Shown here: positions 5,957 to 13,576 of the stretch, piece by piece
How positions within the stretch are numbered: position 1 is the stretch's first letter
Layout: each line of letters begins with the position of its first letter
NCBI GenBank assembly: GCA_002085465.1
Contig: NBML01000014.1
Coordinates: 1-18,247, forward strand
Source of the DNA: Desulfobacteraceae bacterium 4572_89
GTDB taxonomy: Bacteria; Desulfobacterota; Desulfobacteria; Desulfobacterales; Desulfobacteraceae
DNA length: 18,247 nt
Reading direction: 5' to 3'
Position numbers and translations under genes: made by a program
Notes under the pieces: model-generated
Told to the model about the DNA's origin: nothing
Database searches by the model: none
Seen by the model: the letters and a program-made list of their open reading frames with translations, nothing else

Positions 5957-7225
5957 TCAACAACCAGGCTTACCTGTCCCGTTCAGGCCATGCTGGTTGT
6001 AAAAAAAAAGAAAAGCAATGGTGCCGGCTGCCATAAATATCATGCCGCAGGGAAAGGCAAATTTCAGGCTGAAAAAATCCATGGCAAGTCCTGCAATCAA
6101 TGAACCTGTAAGCATCCCCAGGCTGTGGGCAACGGTCATCACTGACATCACAGATCCCATGGCCTTTTTCCTGTCTCCTTTAATCACGGCCAGGGCGGTG
6201 ATGGCTGGCATGGAAATACCGCCGCCGATTCCAAAAAGCGTGACGCTTACTAAAAGGTCAGAAAAGGATCCTGCAAAAAAGGGCAGGACAATGCCCAGGG
6301 TTGAAATGATTCCCCCAATGATCACCATGAGTTTCTTATTCATCCGGTCTGCAGCATAGCCCATTGGCAGTTGGAGAATGCCGGACACAAACACCCCCAG
6401 CATGACCAGAAACCCTATCCTTGAACCGGAAAGACCAAAGGCCTTGTCTGCAAACAAGGGAAGAAAACACCAGATAATACCTATGCAGGCAGTATAGGCA
6501 TAGCGGAATGCCACCAGAGCCCCAAGCTCCCAGTCCTTTAACACCAGGGCCCAGGAAACCTGTGCTCTGTTCTGGAAACGGATTTTTTCCATGGACAAGG
6601 GCGGCAGAAATATAATGCAGAGCAAAAGGCCCAAACATGACAAAAGGCCCATGCAAATAAATGCGGCATCCATGGACCAGATATCATTTATAAATCCGCC
6701 CATCAGGGGTCCTAAACTAAGACTCAGGAACATGGACAGATTAAACAGGCCCATGGAGTAGCCTTCTGACCCTTCCGGAGTAATCTCTCCCACATAGGCC
6801 TGGACCACGGGCATTACCATGGCAGAGCCTGCTCCCTGGATAAACCTGATAAGGATCAGGTCTTCCACGCTGGTGGAAAAAACAAAGGCAATGGAACTTA
6901 CAGCATAGGTGGCAAGGCCGGCCAGGATAAAGGGCTTTCTTCCCTTTTGATCGGAAAACCCTCCAAAAATGGGCAGAAGAAAGATCCTTGAGATGGCAAA
7001 GGAGCCAAAAATCATGGCCACATAAAAACCTGCAGCACCCAGGTCATGGGCATAGATGGGCAGCAGGGGAACCACAATGCCCACCCCGGTAACAGTAGTG
7101 AAAATAATAAAAAACAGAGTCAGGAAAACCCCTTTGTGATCCGAGGGAATAATCCTGTTTCCATTGATTCGGATCCTGGCAAAGAGCTGGGAAATTGGTT
7201 CTTTTATGGCATAAAATAGATCCAT
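5957..7225 (-). CDS. MFS transporter, TetA-like multidrug/proton antiporter
   Basis: A 422-residue inner-membrane protein with about 12 hydrophobic segments. MFS motif A is at 88-98 (GGFSDQKGRKP) after helix 2, and the helix-4 motif LIRFIQGAGSAMVMPVVQAY at 124-143 marks the drug:H+ antiporter 12-helix group. A weaker repeat of motif A (GYAADRMNKK) follows helix 8 in the second half. An unusually long cytoplasmic head of about 33 residues (many charged residues) precedes helix 1. Substrate cannot be told. The gene begins 21 bases after the helicase stop on the same strand and has only a weak, distant GGGG as ribosome site, so translation may depend on coupling to the upstream gene. Confidence 0.88.
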   Translation of the reverse strand: MDLFYAIKEPISQLFARIRINGNRIIPSDHKGVFLTLFFIIFTTVTGVGIVVPLLPIYAHDLGAAGFYVAMIFGSFAISRIFLLPIFGGFSDQKGRKPFILAGLATYAVSSIAFVFSTSVEDLILIRFIQGAGSAMVMPVVQAYVGEITPEGSEGYSMGLFNLSMFLSLSLGPLMGGFINDIWSMDAAFICMGLLSCLGLLLCIIFLPPLSMEKIRFQNRAQVSWALVLKDWELGALVAFRYAYTACIGIIWCFLPLFADKAFGLSGSRIGFLVMLGVFVSGILQLPMGYAADRMNKKLMVIIGGIISTLGIVLPFFAGSFSDLLVSVTLFGIGGGISMPAITALAVIKGDRKKAMGSVMSVMTVAHSLGMLTGSLIAGLAMDFFSLKFAFPCGMIFMAAGTIAFLFFYNQHGLNGTGKPGC

Positions 7226-7246
7226 TGTCTGGGCCAGTGCCCCTTT

Positions 7247-9109
7247 TCAGGCCAGACACTCTTTTATCTGATCAATAAACCGGCTTGGGGTGGCAAACTC
7301 CCCTTTTCTATAATTGGAATGGGTCAGGTATAAAAACCGTTCTGCCCGGGTCATGGCCACATACATGAGACGACGTTCCTCAAACAAAGCCTTGTCTCCC
7401 TCGTCAATGGAGCGCCAATGGGGGAAAAGCCGCTCTTCACACCCCACGATAAAGACAGTATCAAATTCAAGGCCCTTGGCCGAATGGATGGTTAAAAGCC
7501 CCACACCCCTGGAATCCTGTTCTTCTTCATCATCTTTGTCTTCCCTTATCAGGGCGGCCTCTTCCAGGTATTCCAGCAAATCGTTCTTGGACCTAGCCGT
7601 GTAAATGAGCTGTTCAATATTTTCTTTTTTTGAGATGAATTCTGTTTTTGTCTTTACCTTTTTTTCCAGATATTCATAATATCCTGTACGGTCTATAACC
7701 GTTTCCATGGCCATGGCCGGGGCCATGTCCTGGATAACATCCAGGATTTCCAGGACAAGGGAAAGGTTTTCATGTATTTTCTTTGTAAGCACTCGATCCC
7801 GGACCATGATCCTTGCTGCATCCTGGAGGCTTACCCCCTCGGTACGCATAACAGTCATCTTTTTTATCATGGAAGGACCAATGCCCCTCTTGGGCGTATT
7901 AACAACCCTTTCAAAGGACAGATCGTCATTGGGAAAATAAGCTGCGCTGAGATAGGAGTTGATATCCAGAATTTCCATTCGCTCAAAAAAGCCCTGGGAT
8001 CCCATGAGTTTATAGGGCACCCTGAATGCTCTGAAAATCCTCTCAAAGGGTAGAGAACAGAATTTTGTCCTGTACACCACGGCCATTTTATCATAGGGGA
8101 TGCCCTGGCCCTGGCGGTTCATGGCCTTTATCCTTTTGGCCACCCATTCAGCTTCATGGGAGTCAGACATAAAATCATAGATTTCAACCACTCCCCCCTT
8201 TTTATTGGAAAAACATTTTTTATCCATTTTATCGGGGTTATAGTCAATCATATCATTGGCTGCCTGGACAATTTCATCTGCTGATCTGTAATTTTCTTCC
8301 AGCCTGAATATTCTGGAATCCCTGTATTTTTCAGGGAATCTTAAAAAATGGTTTACATTGCTGCCCCTGAACCCGTAAACCGACTGCCAGTCATCCCCCA
8401 CGCAAAAAAGATTGCGGTGCTCACCCAGCAGCAAATTGGTCAGGTCTTCCTGGAGATTATTGGTATCCTGGTATTCATCCACCAGAAGATAGGTAAAATA
8501 CTGCTGATACCAGGTTCGTATCTCCTCATGCTTCCGGAGAAGATCCCGGGTCTTTAACAGGATATTGTCAAAATCCACAGAGTTCATCTCCTGGAGCCGT
8601 TCCTCATAAAGGGAATATATGTCTTCCATTTTGATATTAAAAAATCCGGACTTCCTATCAAAATATTTTTTTGGATCTCCGGAATTCTTCGCCCGGGAGA
8701 TGGCCGAGAGTATCCTGTTGGCATACTTTTTTTCAATATTGTTTTTCACGCACAGCTCTTTGACGAGCTTAGCCTGCTGATATACGCTGAAAACCTGGAC
8801 TGGAGGTGAATATCCCATGATTTTGCAATGCTTTTTTAAAATCATGAGGCAGGCTGAATGATAGGTCCTGACCCATAAAAAACTATCGTGGCCAAGGCCT
8901 GTCATCTCCATGAGACGGGCCTTCATTTCCTGGGCTGCCTTATTGGTAAAGGTAATGGCCAGAATCCGTTTAGGGTCATAGCCGGTAGATGTTAAATGTG
9001 AAAACTTAGCTGTCAGGGTCCGGGTCTTGCCGGAACCTGCCCCTGCCACAACCAGGGCGGGAGAGCCTGTATGATCAACGGCATTCTGCTGCTGTAACGA
9101 TAAAAGCAT
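7247..9109 (-). CDS. UvrD/Rep/PcrA-type superfamily 1 DNA helicase
   Basis: ATP-dependent 3'-5' DNA helicase, expected in DNA repair or replication restart. The 620 residues hold all superfamily 1A motifs: Q motif LQQQNAV (5-11), Walker A AGAGSGKT (22-29), Ia ITFTNKAAQEM (52-62), II VDEYQD (210-215), III GDDWQSVYGFRGS (238-250), IV EENYRS (271-276), V TIHSAKGLEFD and VI VAMTRAERFLYLTHS near the C-terminus. Classical UvrD/PcrA have about 720 residues; here the chain ends soon after motif VI, so the C-terminal extension that binds RNA polymerase in PcrA is absent. An acidic insert (REDKDDEEEQDSR) precedes motif V. No ribosome site is visible before the ATG at 9109. The gene follows the mutase by 55 bases in the same direction. 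Whether it is the main UvrD of the cell or a paralogue is open. Confidence 0.93.
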   Translation of the reverse strand: MLLSLQQQNAVDHTGSPALVVAGAGSGKTRTLTAKFSHLTSTGYDPKRILAITFTNKAAQEMKARLMEMTGLGHDSFLWVRTYHSACLMILKKHCKIMGYSPPVQVFSVYQQAKLVKELCVKNNIEKKYANRILSAISRAKNSGDPKKYFDRKSGFFNIKMEDIYSLYEERLQEMNSVDFDNILLKTRDLLRKHEEIRTWYQQYFTYLLVDEYQDTNNLQEDLTNLLLGEHRNLFCVGDDWQSVYGFRGSNVNHFLRFPEKYRDSRIFRLEENYRSADEIVQAANDMIDYNPDKMDKKCFSNKKGGVVEIYDFMSDSHEAEWVAKRIKAMNRQGQGIPYDKMAVVYRTKFCSLPFERIFRAFRVPYKLMGSQGFFERMEILDINSYLSAAYFPNDDLSFERVVNTPKRGIGPSMIKKMTVMRTEGVSLQDAARIMVRDRVLTKKIHENLSLVLEILDVIQDMAPAMAMETVIDRTGYYEYLEKKVKTKTEFISKKENIEQLIYTARSKNDLLEYLEEAALIREDKDDEEEQDSRGVGLLTIHSAKGLEFDTVFIVGCEERLFPHWRSIDEGDKALFEERRLMYVAMTRAERFLYLTHSNYRKGEFATPSRFIDQIKECLA

Positions 9110-9164
9110 ATAAACAAAAAATCAGGAAACTTATAACCAGGTCTGAAACCTGAGTTCAGCAGCC

Positions 9165-10520
9165 TTAATTTATCTCCTCTATTATTTGTTTCAAGGTGGA
9201 TTCTATTTCCTGCTGGATCTCATCCAGACGTTCCCGGGTCAGAGACTCAAACCGCAAAACCAGGGCAGGCTGAGTATTGGATGCTCTGACAAGGCCCCAA
9301 CCGTCATCGTAAACAGCTCTGAGGCCATCAATATCAATGACCTTTTGCTTTGCCTTGTAATGGGTCACAATTTTGTCCACCACTGTAAATTTTATTTCAT
9401 CGGGACAATCCACCCGGATTTCAGGAGTGGTAAAGGTTGTGGGCAGGTCCTGGATCAATTCGTCCACTCCAAGGCCTGTATCTGCCATTATTTCCAGGAG
9501 CCGGCAGGTGGCGTAAAGGGCGTCATCAAAACCCAGATACCGGTCCTTAAAAAACATATGCCCGCTCATTTCCCCTGCCAGGGCAGCATTTTCCTCTTTC
9601 ATCTTTTTCTTGATCAAAGAGTGGCCTGTCCGCCACATAATGGCATTGCCCCCGTGTTTTCTGATATCATCATACATGACCATGGAGCACTTTACTTCCG
9701 ATATAAAGGTGGCTCCTGGTTTCCTTTCAAGGATCTCCCGGGCATAAATCACCATGAGCTGATCCCCGTAAATCACCTTGCCGTTTTTATCCACCACACC
9801 TATCCTGTCTGCATCTCCGTCATATCCTACTCCCAGGTCCAGGCCTTTTGCCTGTACCATGGCAATGAGATCTTTCAGATTTTTTTTCTGGGTGGGATCT
9901 GCCTCATGGTTGGGAAAAGAGCCGTCAAGGTCACAGAAAATATCATGGACCTCACATCCCAGGTCTTTTAAGACCGGCAGAGCTGTGATCCCGCCTGTAC
10001 CATTACCGCTGTCAATGCCGATCCTGATTTTTTTGTTGATGGAAATATTATCCATCAGGTATGCCTTATAGGGAGTGATAACGTCTGCCTGAATTACCTT
10101 GCCATTTCCCTGGGCATAGACCCCTTTCTCAACAATCCTGAGGATGTCCTGGAGCCCGTCACTGTGGATGGAATCGAAACCGCTCATGAGCTTGAATCCG
10201 TTGTATTCAGGAGGATTGTGACTGGCAGTGACCATGGCTCCTCCTTCCAGTTCCAGATGGTGGATGGAAAAATAGAGAACCGGCGTGGGGCAGGTTCCGA
10301 TATCCACCACATCACAACCCGTGGAGATAATTCCCTGGATAAATAACTGGGAAAACCGTTCCGAAGTTATCCTGCAATCCCTTCCAACAGATACTTTTTC
10401 TCTTCCCTGATCCTTTAAAAAACTGCCATAGGCTTTTCCAATCTCAATGACATCTTTCTCTAAAATATCTTCTCCTGCAATCCCACGAATGTCATATTCC
10501 CTGAAAATCCCTGGATTCAT
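9165..10520 (-). CDS. Phosphomannomutase/phosphoglucomutase
   Basis: Interconverts hexose 1- and 6-phosphates, supplying mannose 1-phosphate or glucose 1-phosphate for surface polysaccharides; cytoplasmic. The 451 residues show the four-domain alpha-D-phosphohexomutase layout: phosphoserine loop TASHNPPEYNG at 98-108 (S100 carries the phosphate), metal loop YDGDADR at 233-239 (D234, D236, D238), sugar-binding GEMSGH at 316-321 and phosphate-binding RASNTQPALVLR at 412-423. A longer frame opens at 10607 inside uppP, but the ATG at 10520 has AGGAGGG just upstream and matches the family N-terminus (FREYDIRG), so it is the start. The closest described type is the bifunctional AlgC/ManB enzyme; substrate preference cannot be read from sequence. 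It is tightly linked to uppP, pointing to envelope synthesis. Confidence 0.93.
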   Translation of the reverse strand: MNPGIFREYDIRGIAGEDILEKDVIEIGKAYGSFLKDQGREKVSVGRDCRITSERFSQLFIQGIISTGCDVVDIGTCPTPVLYFSIHHLELEGGAMVTASHNPPEYNGFKLMSGFDSIHSDGLQDILRIVEKGVYAQGNGKVIQADVITPYKAYLMDNISINKKIRIGIDSGNGTGGITALPVLKDLGCEVHDIFCDLDGSFPNHEADPTQKKNLKDLIAMVQAKGLDLGVGYDGDADRIGVVDKNGKVIYGDQLMVIYAREILERKPGATFISEVKCSMVMYDDIRKHGGNAIMWRTGHSLIKKKMKEENAALAGEMSGHMFFKDRYLGFDDALYATCRLLEIMADTGLGVDELIQDLPTTFTTPEIRVDCPDEIKFTVVDKIVTHYKAKQKVIDIDGLRAVYDDGWGLVRASNTQPALVLRFESLTRERLDEIQQEIESTLKQIIEEIN

Positions 10521-10523
10521 ACA

Positions 10524-10530
10524 CCCTCCT
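10524..10530 (-). promoter_or_regulatory. Ribosome binding site of the mutase, adjoining the uppP stop
   Basis: AGGAGGG follows the uppP stop codon TAG without any gap and lies 3 bases before the mutase ATG. It rules out the longer upstream start and suggests translational coupling between the two genes. Confidence 0.7.
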
Positions 10531-11358
10531 CTATATAATTTTTGATATGAGCACCAAAGCACCCACCAGCCAGCAATAGGGGGCAAACAGATGAAACTTT
10601 CCCCCATGAACCAGTTTTAAAAGTAATTTCAAGGCAATCAAACCAACGACAAAGGATACGATTGTACCATAAATAGTTGCTGGATCAATGATCAGTCCTG
10701 TTTTAAAAACATCTTTAAAGCTTAAAACCTCAGCACCCAAAATTGCCGGCACAGACAAGAGAAAGGAAAATTTGGCAGCTGCGTGCCGGTCCAGCCCGGA
10801 ATACATGCCTGCAGCAATGGTACTTCCGGATCGGGAAATACCGGGGACAACAGCGAATCCCTGTACGATTCCGATGCCGACAGCCCGTTTGATATCAAAC
10901 ACAGTCTTTGTTTTTTCGTTGTGGTAATAATTTCTTGAAAACCACAAAATAATACCGGTGAGTATCAGCATGCTGCCCACCAGGGTATCCGAGGCAAACA
11001 AGACATGCTCAAAATTTTTTAACACAAAGCCGATCAATGCAGTGGGTACAGAACCGATAATGATCAATAAAGCAAATTTCAAATTTTCATCTTCACTGAA
11101 AAGATGGGCACATGGTTTCCTTGCGCCAGCTTTTGCCAGAAACTGAAAAATTGATTTAAGTATCAATTTAATATCTGAAAAATAAACCACCACCACAGCT
11201 GCCAGGGTTCCCATGTGAACGCTGACATCAAACAGCAAGGCAAACTCGGTGACATTAAAATAAATCTGGCCCAGCACAAGGTGGCCGGAACTGCTCACAG
11301 GCAGAAACTCGGTCAATCCCTGGACAATACCAAGTATTATTCCCTGATAAATTTCCAT
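10531..11358 (-). CDS. uppP: Undecaprenyl-diphosphate phosphatase (UppP/BacA)
   Basis: Inner-membrane enzyme that removes one phosphate from undecaprenyl diphosphate, recycling the lipid carrier for peptidoglycan and polysaccharide units; overexpression gives bacitracin resistance in known bacteria. The 275 residues match the family length. The catalytic region QGLTEFLPVSSSGHL is at 13-27 (Q13/E17 corresponding to the family (E/Q)xxxE motif, H26) and PGISRSGST at 172-180 (R176). About eight hydrophobic segments are visible. The start at 11358 has no clear ribosome site, but the sequence MEIYQGIILGIVQGLTEFLP is the usual N-terminus. First gene of a minus-strand block with the mutase 10 bases behind it. 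Confidence 0.96.
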   Translation of the reverse strand: MEIYQGIILGIVQGLTEFLPVSSSGHLVLGQIYFNVTEFALLFDVSVHMGTLAAVVVVYFSDIKLILKSIFQFLAKAGARKPCAHLFSEDENLKFALLIIIGSVPTALIGFVLKNFEHVLFASDTLVGSMLILTGIILWFSRNYYHNEKTKTVFDIKRAVGIGIVQGFAVVPGISRSGSTIAAGMYSGLDRHAAAKFSFLLSVPAILGAEVLSFKDVFKTGLIIDPATIYGTIVSFVVGLIALKLLLKLVHGGKFHLFAPYCWLVGALVLISKII

Positions 11359-11423
11359 ATTATATTAAATTTCTTATTATTATCGAATTTGCATAAAATT
11401 AAATATCAATTAGTTAAGCCCAT

Positions 11424-11452
11424 CGTATATAATTCCTGCCTTTAAATTGCAA
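11424..11452 (-). promoter_or_regulatory. Candidate promoter of the uppP operon
   Basis: On the minus strand TTGCAA (11452-11447) and TATACG (11429-11424) are separated by 17 bases, four of six matches each. The leader to the uppP ATG would be about 60 bases. It stands back to back with the histidine kinase promoter candidate. Confidence 0.35.
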
Positions 11453-11468
11453 GATTTTAAAAAAAGAC

Positions 11469-11497
11469 TTGAACTTAAAAAGGTTCCACACTAAAAA
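11469..11497 (+). promoter_or_regulatory. Candidate promoter of the histidine kinase gene
   Basis: TTGAAC (11469-11474) and TAAAAA (11492-11497) at 17 bases spacing. Transcription would begin near 11504, so an ATG at 11506 would have practically no leader, which supports the ATG at 11530 as the start. Confidence 0.35.
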
Positions 11498-11502
11498 GTG
11501 TG
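11487..11502 (+). promoter_or_regulatory. Palindrome over the -10 box of the histidine kinase promoter
   Basis: CACACT-AAAA-AGTGTG is a perfect 6-4-6 inverted repeat. It covers the proposed -10 box, where a bound regulator would block RNA polymerase. As RNA it would be a weak hairpin with no T-run after it, so an operator is more likely than a terminator. Confidence 0.35.
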
Positions 11503-11529
11503 TAAATGTCTTTTACGGGGACTAACAAT

Positions 11530-13431
11530 ATGGCAATACCGACAAAAAACAGACTCAAATATTTTTATGATGCCTCCTTTGAGGCGATTTTTCTCTCCAG
11601 AAAAGGAATCTGCCTGGATCAAAACAAAGCAGCCTCCAGCATGTTTGGATATTCCAAGGAAGAAGCAATTGGAAAACCAGGAACCGACTGGATTGCCCCG
11701 GAAGATCGGGAAACAGTTAAAAAAAACATATCAGATGGGTATACCAGCCCCTATGAGGTACGGGCACTGCGAAAGGACGGAACCACTTTCCCCGCCCAGA
11801 TCCAGGGAAGTTTAATCAATGATGGGGAGGACCGACTTAGGGTAACTGCTCTGAGGGATATCAGCCAGCTGAAACAAGCCTTGGATTCACTGGAAAAAGA
11901 AAAAGAAAAATACAAAATCCTCATGGAAAATGCAAATGATGCCATCTATATTGCCCAGGACGGGCTTATAAAATTTGCAAACCCAAAAACCTTTGAACTG
12001 TACGGTTACCCGGAAACTATTCTTCAAAAAATCCCCATAATCCAACTGATGCACCCCGAGGACAGGGATAGAATCTTTGCTAATTACGAAAAACGAATCA
12101 GGGGTGAAAATTTTCCATCCACCCACGTTTTCAGAGCCCTTAATAAAAAAAATAAAACCATATGGGTCCAATCCAATGCCGTCCGGATTATCTGGGAGGG
12201 GAAAAATGCTGTTCTGGTATGCATAAGGGATATTTCCAGGATCAAAGAACTGGAAGAGAAACTTAAGAAGGCTGAGAAAATGGAACTCATCGGCATTGTA
12301 GCAGGTGGCGTGGCCCATGACTTGAACAATATTCTCTCCGGCCTTGTGTCCTACCCTGAATTACTATTGCTGCAGCTTGAAAAGGACAATCCCCTGAGGG
12401 AATCTATCTCATTCATGCATGGTTCAGGACTCCAGGCCGCTGATATAGTACAGGATCTTTTGGCACTTTCCCGGCGGGGAGTATATCAGACAAGTATAGT
12501 AAACCTTAATAAAGTTGTTCATGCATATTTTCGCAGTTCTGCCCACCTTAGACTTGAAAGGGAGTTCCCTGGGATATCTTTTCAAACCAGTCTGGAAGAC
12601 GAACTCCTGAATCTCAAAGGGTCTGAATCACATATTTCCAAAATAATAATGAATCTTGTGATGAATGCTGTTGAATCAATGGATAAAAAGGGAAGAGTAA
12701 CGGTTGAGACTTTCAACCTGTCTTTGGATCAATCAATTCAAGTGGATCAGCCAATTTCAGGGCATGATGAAATCAAGGAGGGCGAATATGTGATCTTGCG
12801 TGTGAGTGATAATGGAGAGGGAATCAAAAAACCGGATATCAACAAGATCTTTGAGCCCTTTTACACAAAAAAACAAATGGGGAGAAGCGGATCAGGGCTT
12901 GGACTTTCCGTTGTCTGGAATACAGTCAGGGATCACCAGGGGTATATTCAGGTCTTTAGTGAAAAACATGAGGGCACCCGGTTTGATATCTATTTTCCAG
13001 GGACCCGGGACATGCCCAAAAAAAATCTTGACGATTTTCAGCTGGAGTCATTTCATGGAAACAATGAAACCATTCTGGTGATTGATGACAATAAAAGGCA
13101 GAGAAAAATCACACAGGAATGCCTTACAATACTTGGATATATCCCCTTTGCCGTGGACAGTGGTGAAAAAGCCCTGTTATTTTTAAAAACCCAGCCAGTG
13201 GACCTGATCATCCTTGATATGAAAATGAATCCCGGTATGGACGGCCTTGAAACTTATAAAAAGGTGCTGAAAATCAACCCGGCCCAGAAAACTGTTATTG
13301 TCAGCGGCCTTCCTGAAACCCAACAGGTAAAAGAGGCATTGGATATGGGGGTTGGACAATATATCAAAAAGCCCTATACCATTGAAAAATTTGCTGTTGC
13401 CCTGAAAAAAGAACTGAACTCTGAAGTTTGA
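11530..13431 (+). CDS. Hybrid sensor histidine kinase: PAS-PAS-HisKA-HATPase-receiver
   Basis: A soluble sensor kinase of 633 residues without membrane segments. Two PAS domains lie at about 10-115 and 125-240, each followed by a short PAC-like RDIS end and a coiled coil. The phosphoacceptor box GGVAHDLNNILSG has its histidine at 263. The ATPase part shows the N box (MNLVMNAVESM, N375/N379), DNGEG at 427-431 and GSGLGLSVVWN. A C-terminal receiver has the acidic pair D519/D520, phosphoacceptor D563 (LIILDMKMNPGMDG), S592 and K614. There is no output domain, so the phosphate must pass to a separate partner, or the receiver serves as sink. The start at 11530 is preferred over 11506 because ACGGGG lies 9 bases before it and 11506 has no ribosome site. 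No response regulator gene is adjacent. Signal unknown. Confidence 0.92.
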   Translation: MAIPTKNRLKYFYDASFEAIFLSRKGICLDQNKAASSMFGYSKEEAIGKPGTDWIAPEDRETVKKNISDGYTSPYEVRALRKDGTTFPAQIQGSLINDGEDRLRVTALRDISQLKQALDSLEKEKEKYKILMENANDAIYIAQDGLIKFANPKTFELYGYPETILQKIPIIQLMHPEDRDRIFANYEKRIRGENFPSTHVFRALNKKNKTIWVQSNAVRIIWEGKNAVLVCIRDISRIKELEEKLKKAEKMELIGIVAGGVAHDLNNILSGLVSYPELLLLQLEKDNPLRESISFMHGSGLQAADIVQDLLALSRRGVYQTSIVNLNKVVHAYFRSSAHLRLEREFPGISFQTSLEDELLNLKGSESHISKIIMNLVMNAVESMDKKGRVTVETFNLSLDQSIQVDQPISGHDEIKEGEYVILRVSDNGEGIKKPDINKIFEPFYTKKQMGRSGSGLGLSVVWNTVRDHQGYIQVFSEKHEGTRFDIYFPGTRDMPKKNLDDFQLESFHGNNETILVIDDNKRQRKITQECLTILGYIPFAVDSGEKALLFLKTQPVDLIILDMKMNPGMDGLETYKKVLKINPAQKTVIVSGLPETQQVKEALDMGVGQYIKKPYTIEKFAVALKKELNSEV

Positions 13432-13564
13432 ACTGGAACCGGAAAATTAGCAAAAGAACAGTTGATTTCATTCCTATTCTCCTGTAATAGTAATAAGTGT
13501 ATTTATTCAAGGTTCCAAATATTTTTAAGTATTCTTACATCAATAAAACCATATGTTTAACCAA

Positions 13565-13570
13565 AAGGAG
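13565..13570 (+). promoter_or_regulatory. Ribosome binding site fixing the OmpA-vWA lipoprotein start
   Basis: AAGGAG lies 6 bases before the ATG at 13577. An earlier in-frame ATG at 13553 has no such site and would put charged residues ahead of the lipoprotein signal. Confidence 0.7.
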
Positions 13571-13576
13571 AAAAAA

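Noticed and set aside
5960..6000. Inverted repeat ACAACCAG / CTGGTTGT with a nested CCTG/CAGG stem between the small membrane peptide and the MFS gene
   Set aside because: It lies within the last codons of the MFS gene, and the run beside it is A on the plus strand and precedes the stem on the minus strand, so it does not make an intrinsic terminator in either direction.
9138..9152. Small hairpin CAGGT-CTGAA-ACCTG between the mutase and helicase genes
   Set aside because: Only five pairs and no T-run; the two genes are probably cotranscribed, so a terminator is unlikely.
9186..9971. Long plus-strand open frame (261 codons)
   Set aside because: It lies entirely opposite the phosphomannomutase gene, whose motifs are all intact; the translation resembles no family I know and is a shadow frame.
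11506..11529. Earlier in-frame ATG of the histidine kinase at 11506
   Set aside because: No ribosome site precedes it and the proposed promoter would start the transcript at almost the same position; the ATG at 11530 has ACGGGG upstream.
11480..13520. The nonamer AAGGTTCCA occurs upstream of both the histidine kinase (11481) and the OmpA-vWA gene (13509)
   Set aside because: Nine bases twice in the window with no symmetry is not enough to propose a shared operator; it is worth only a genome-wide motif count.
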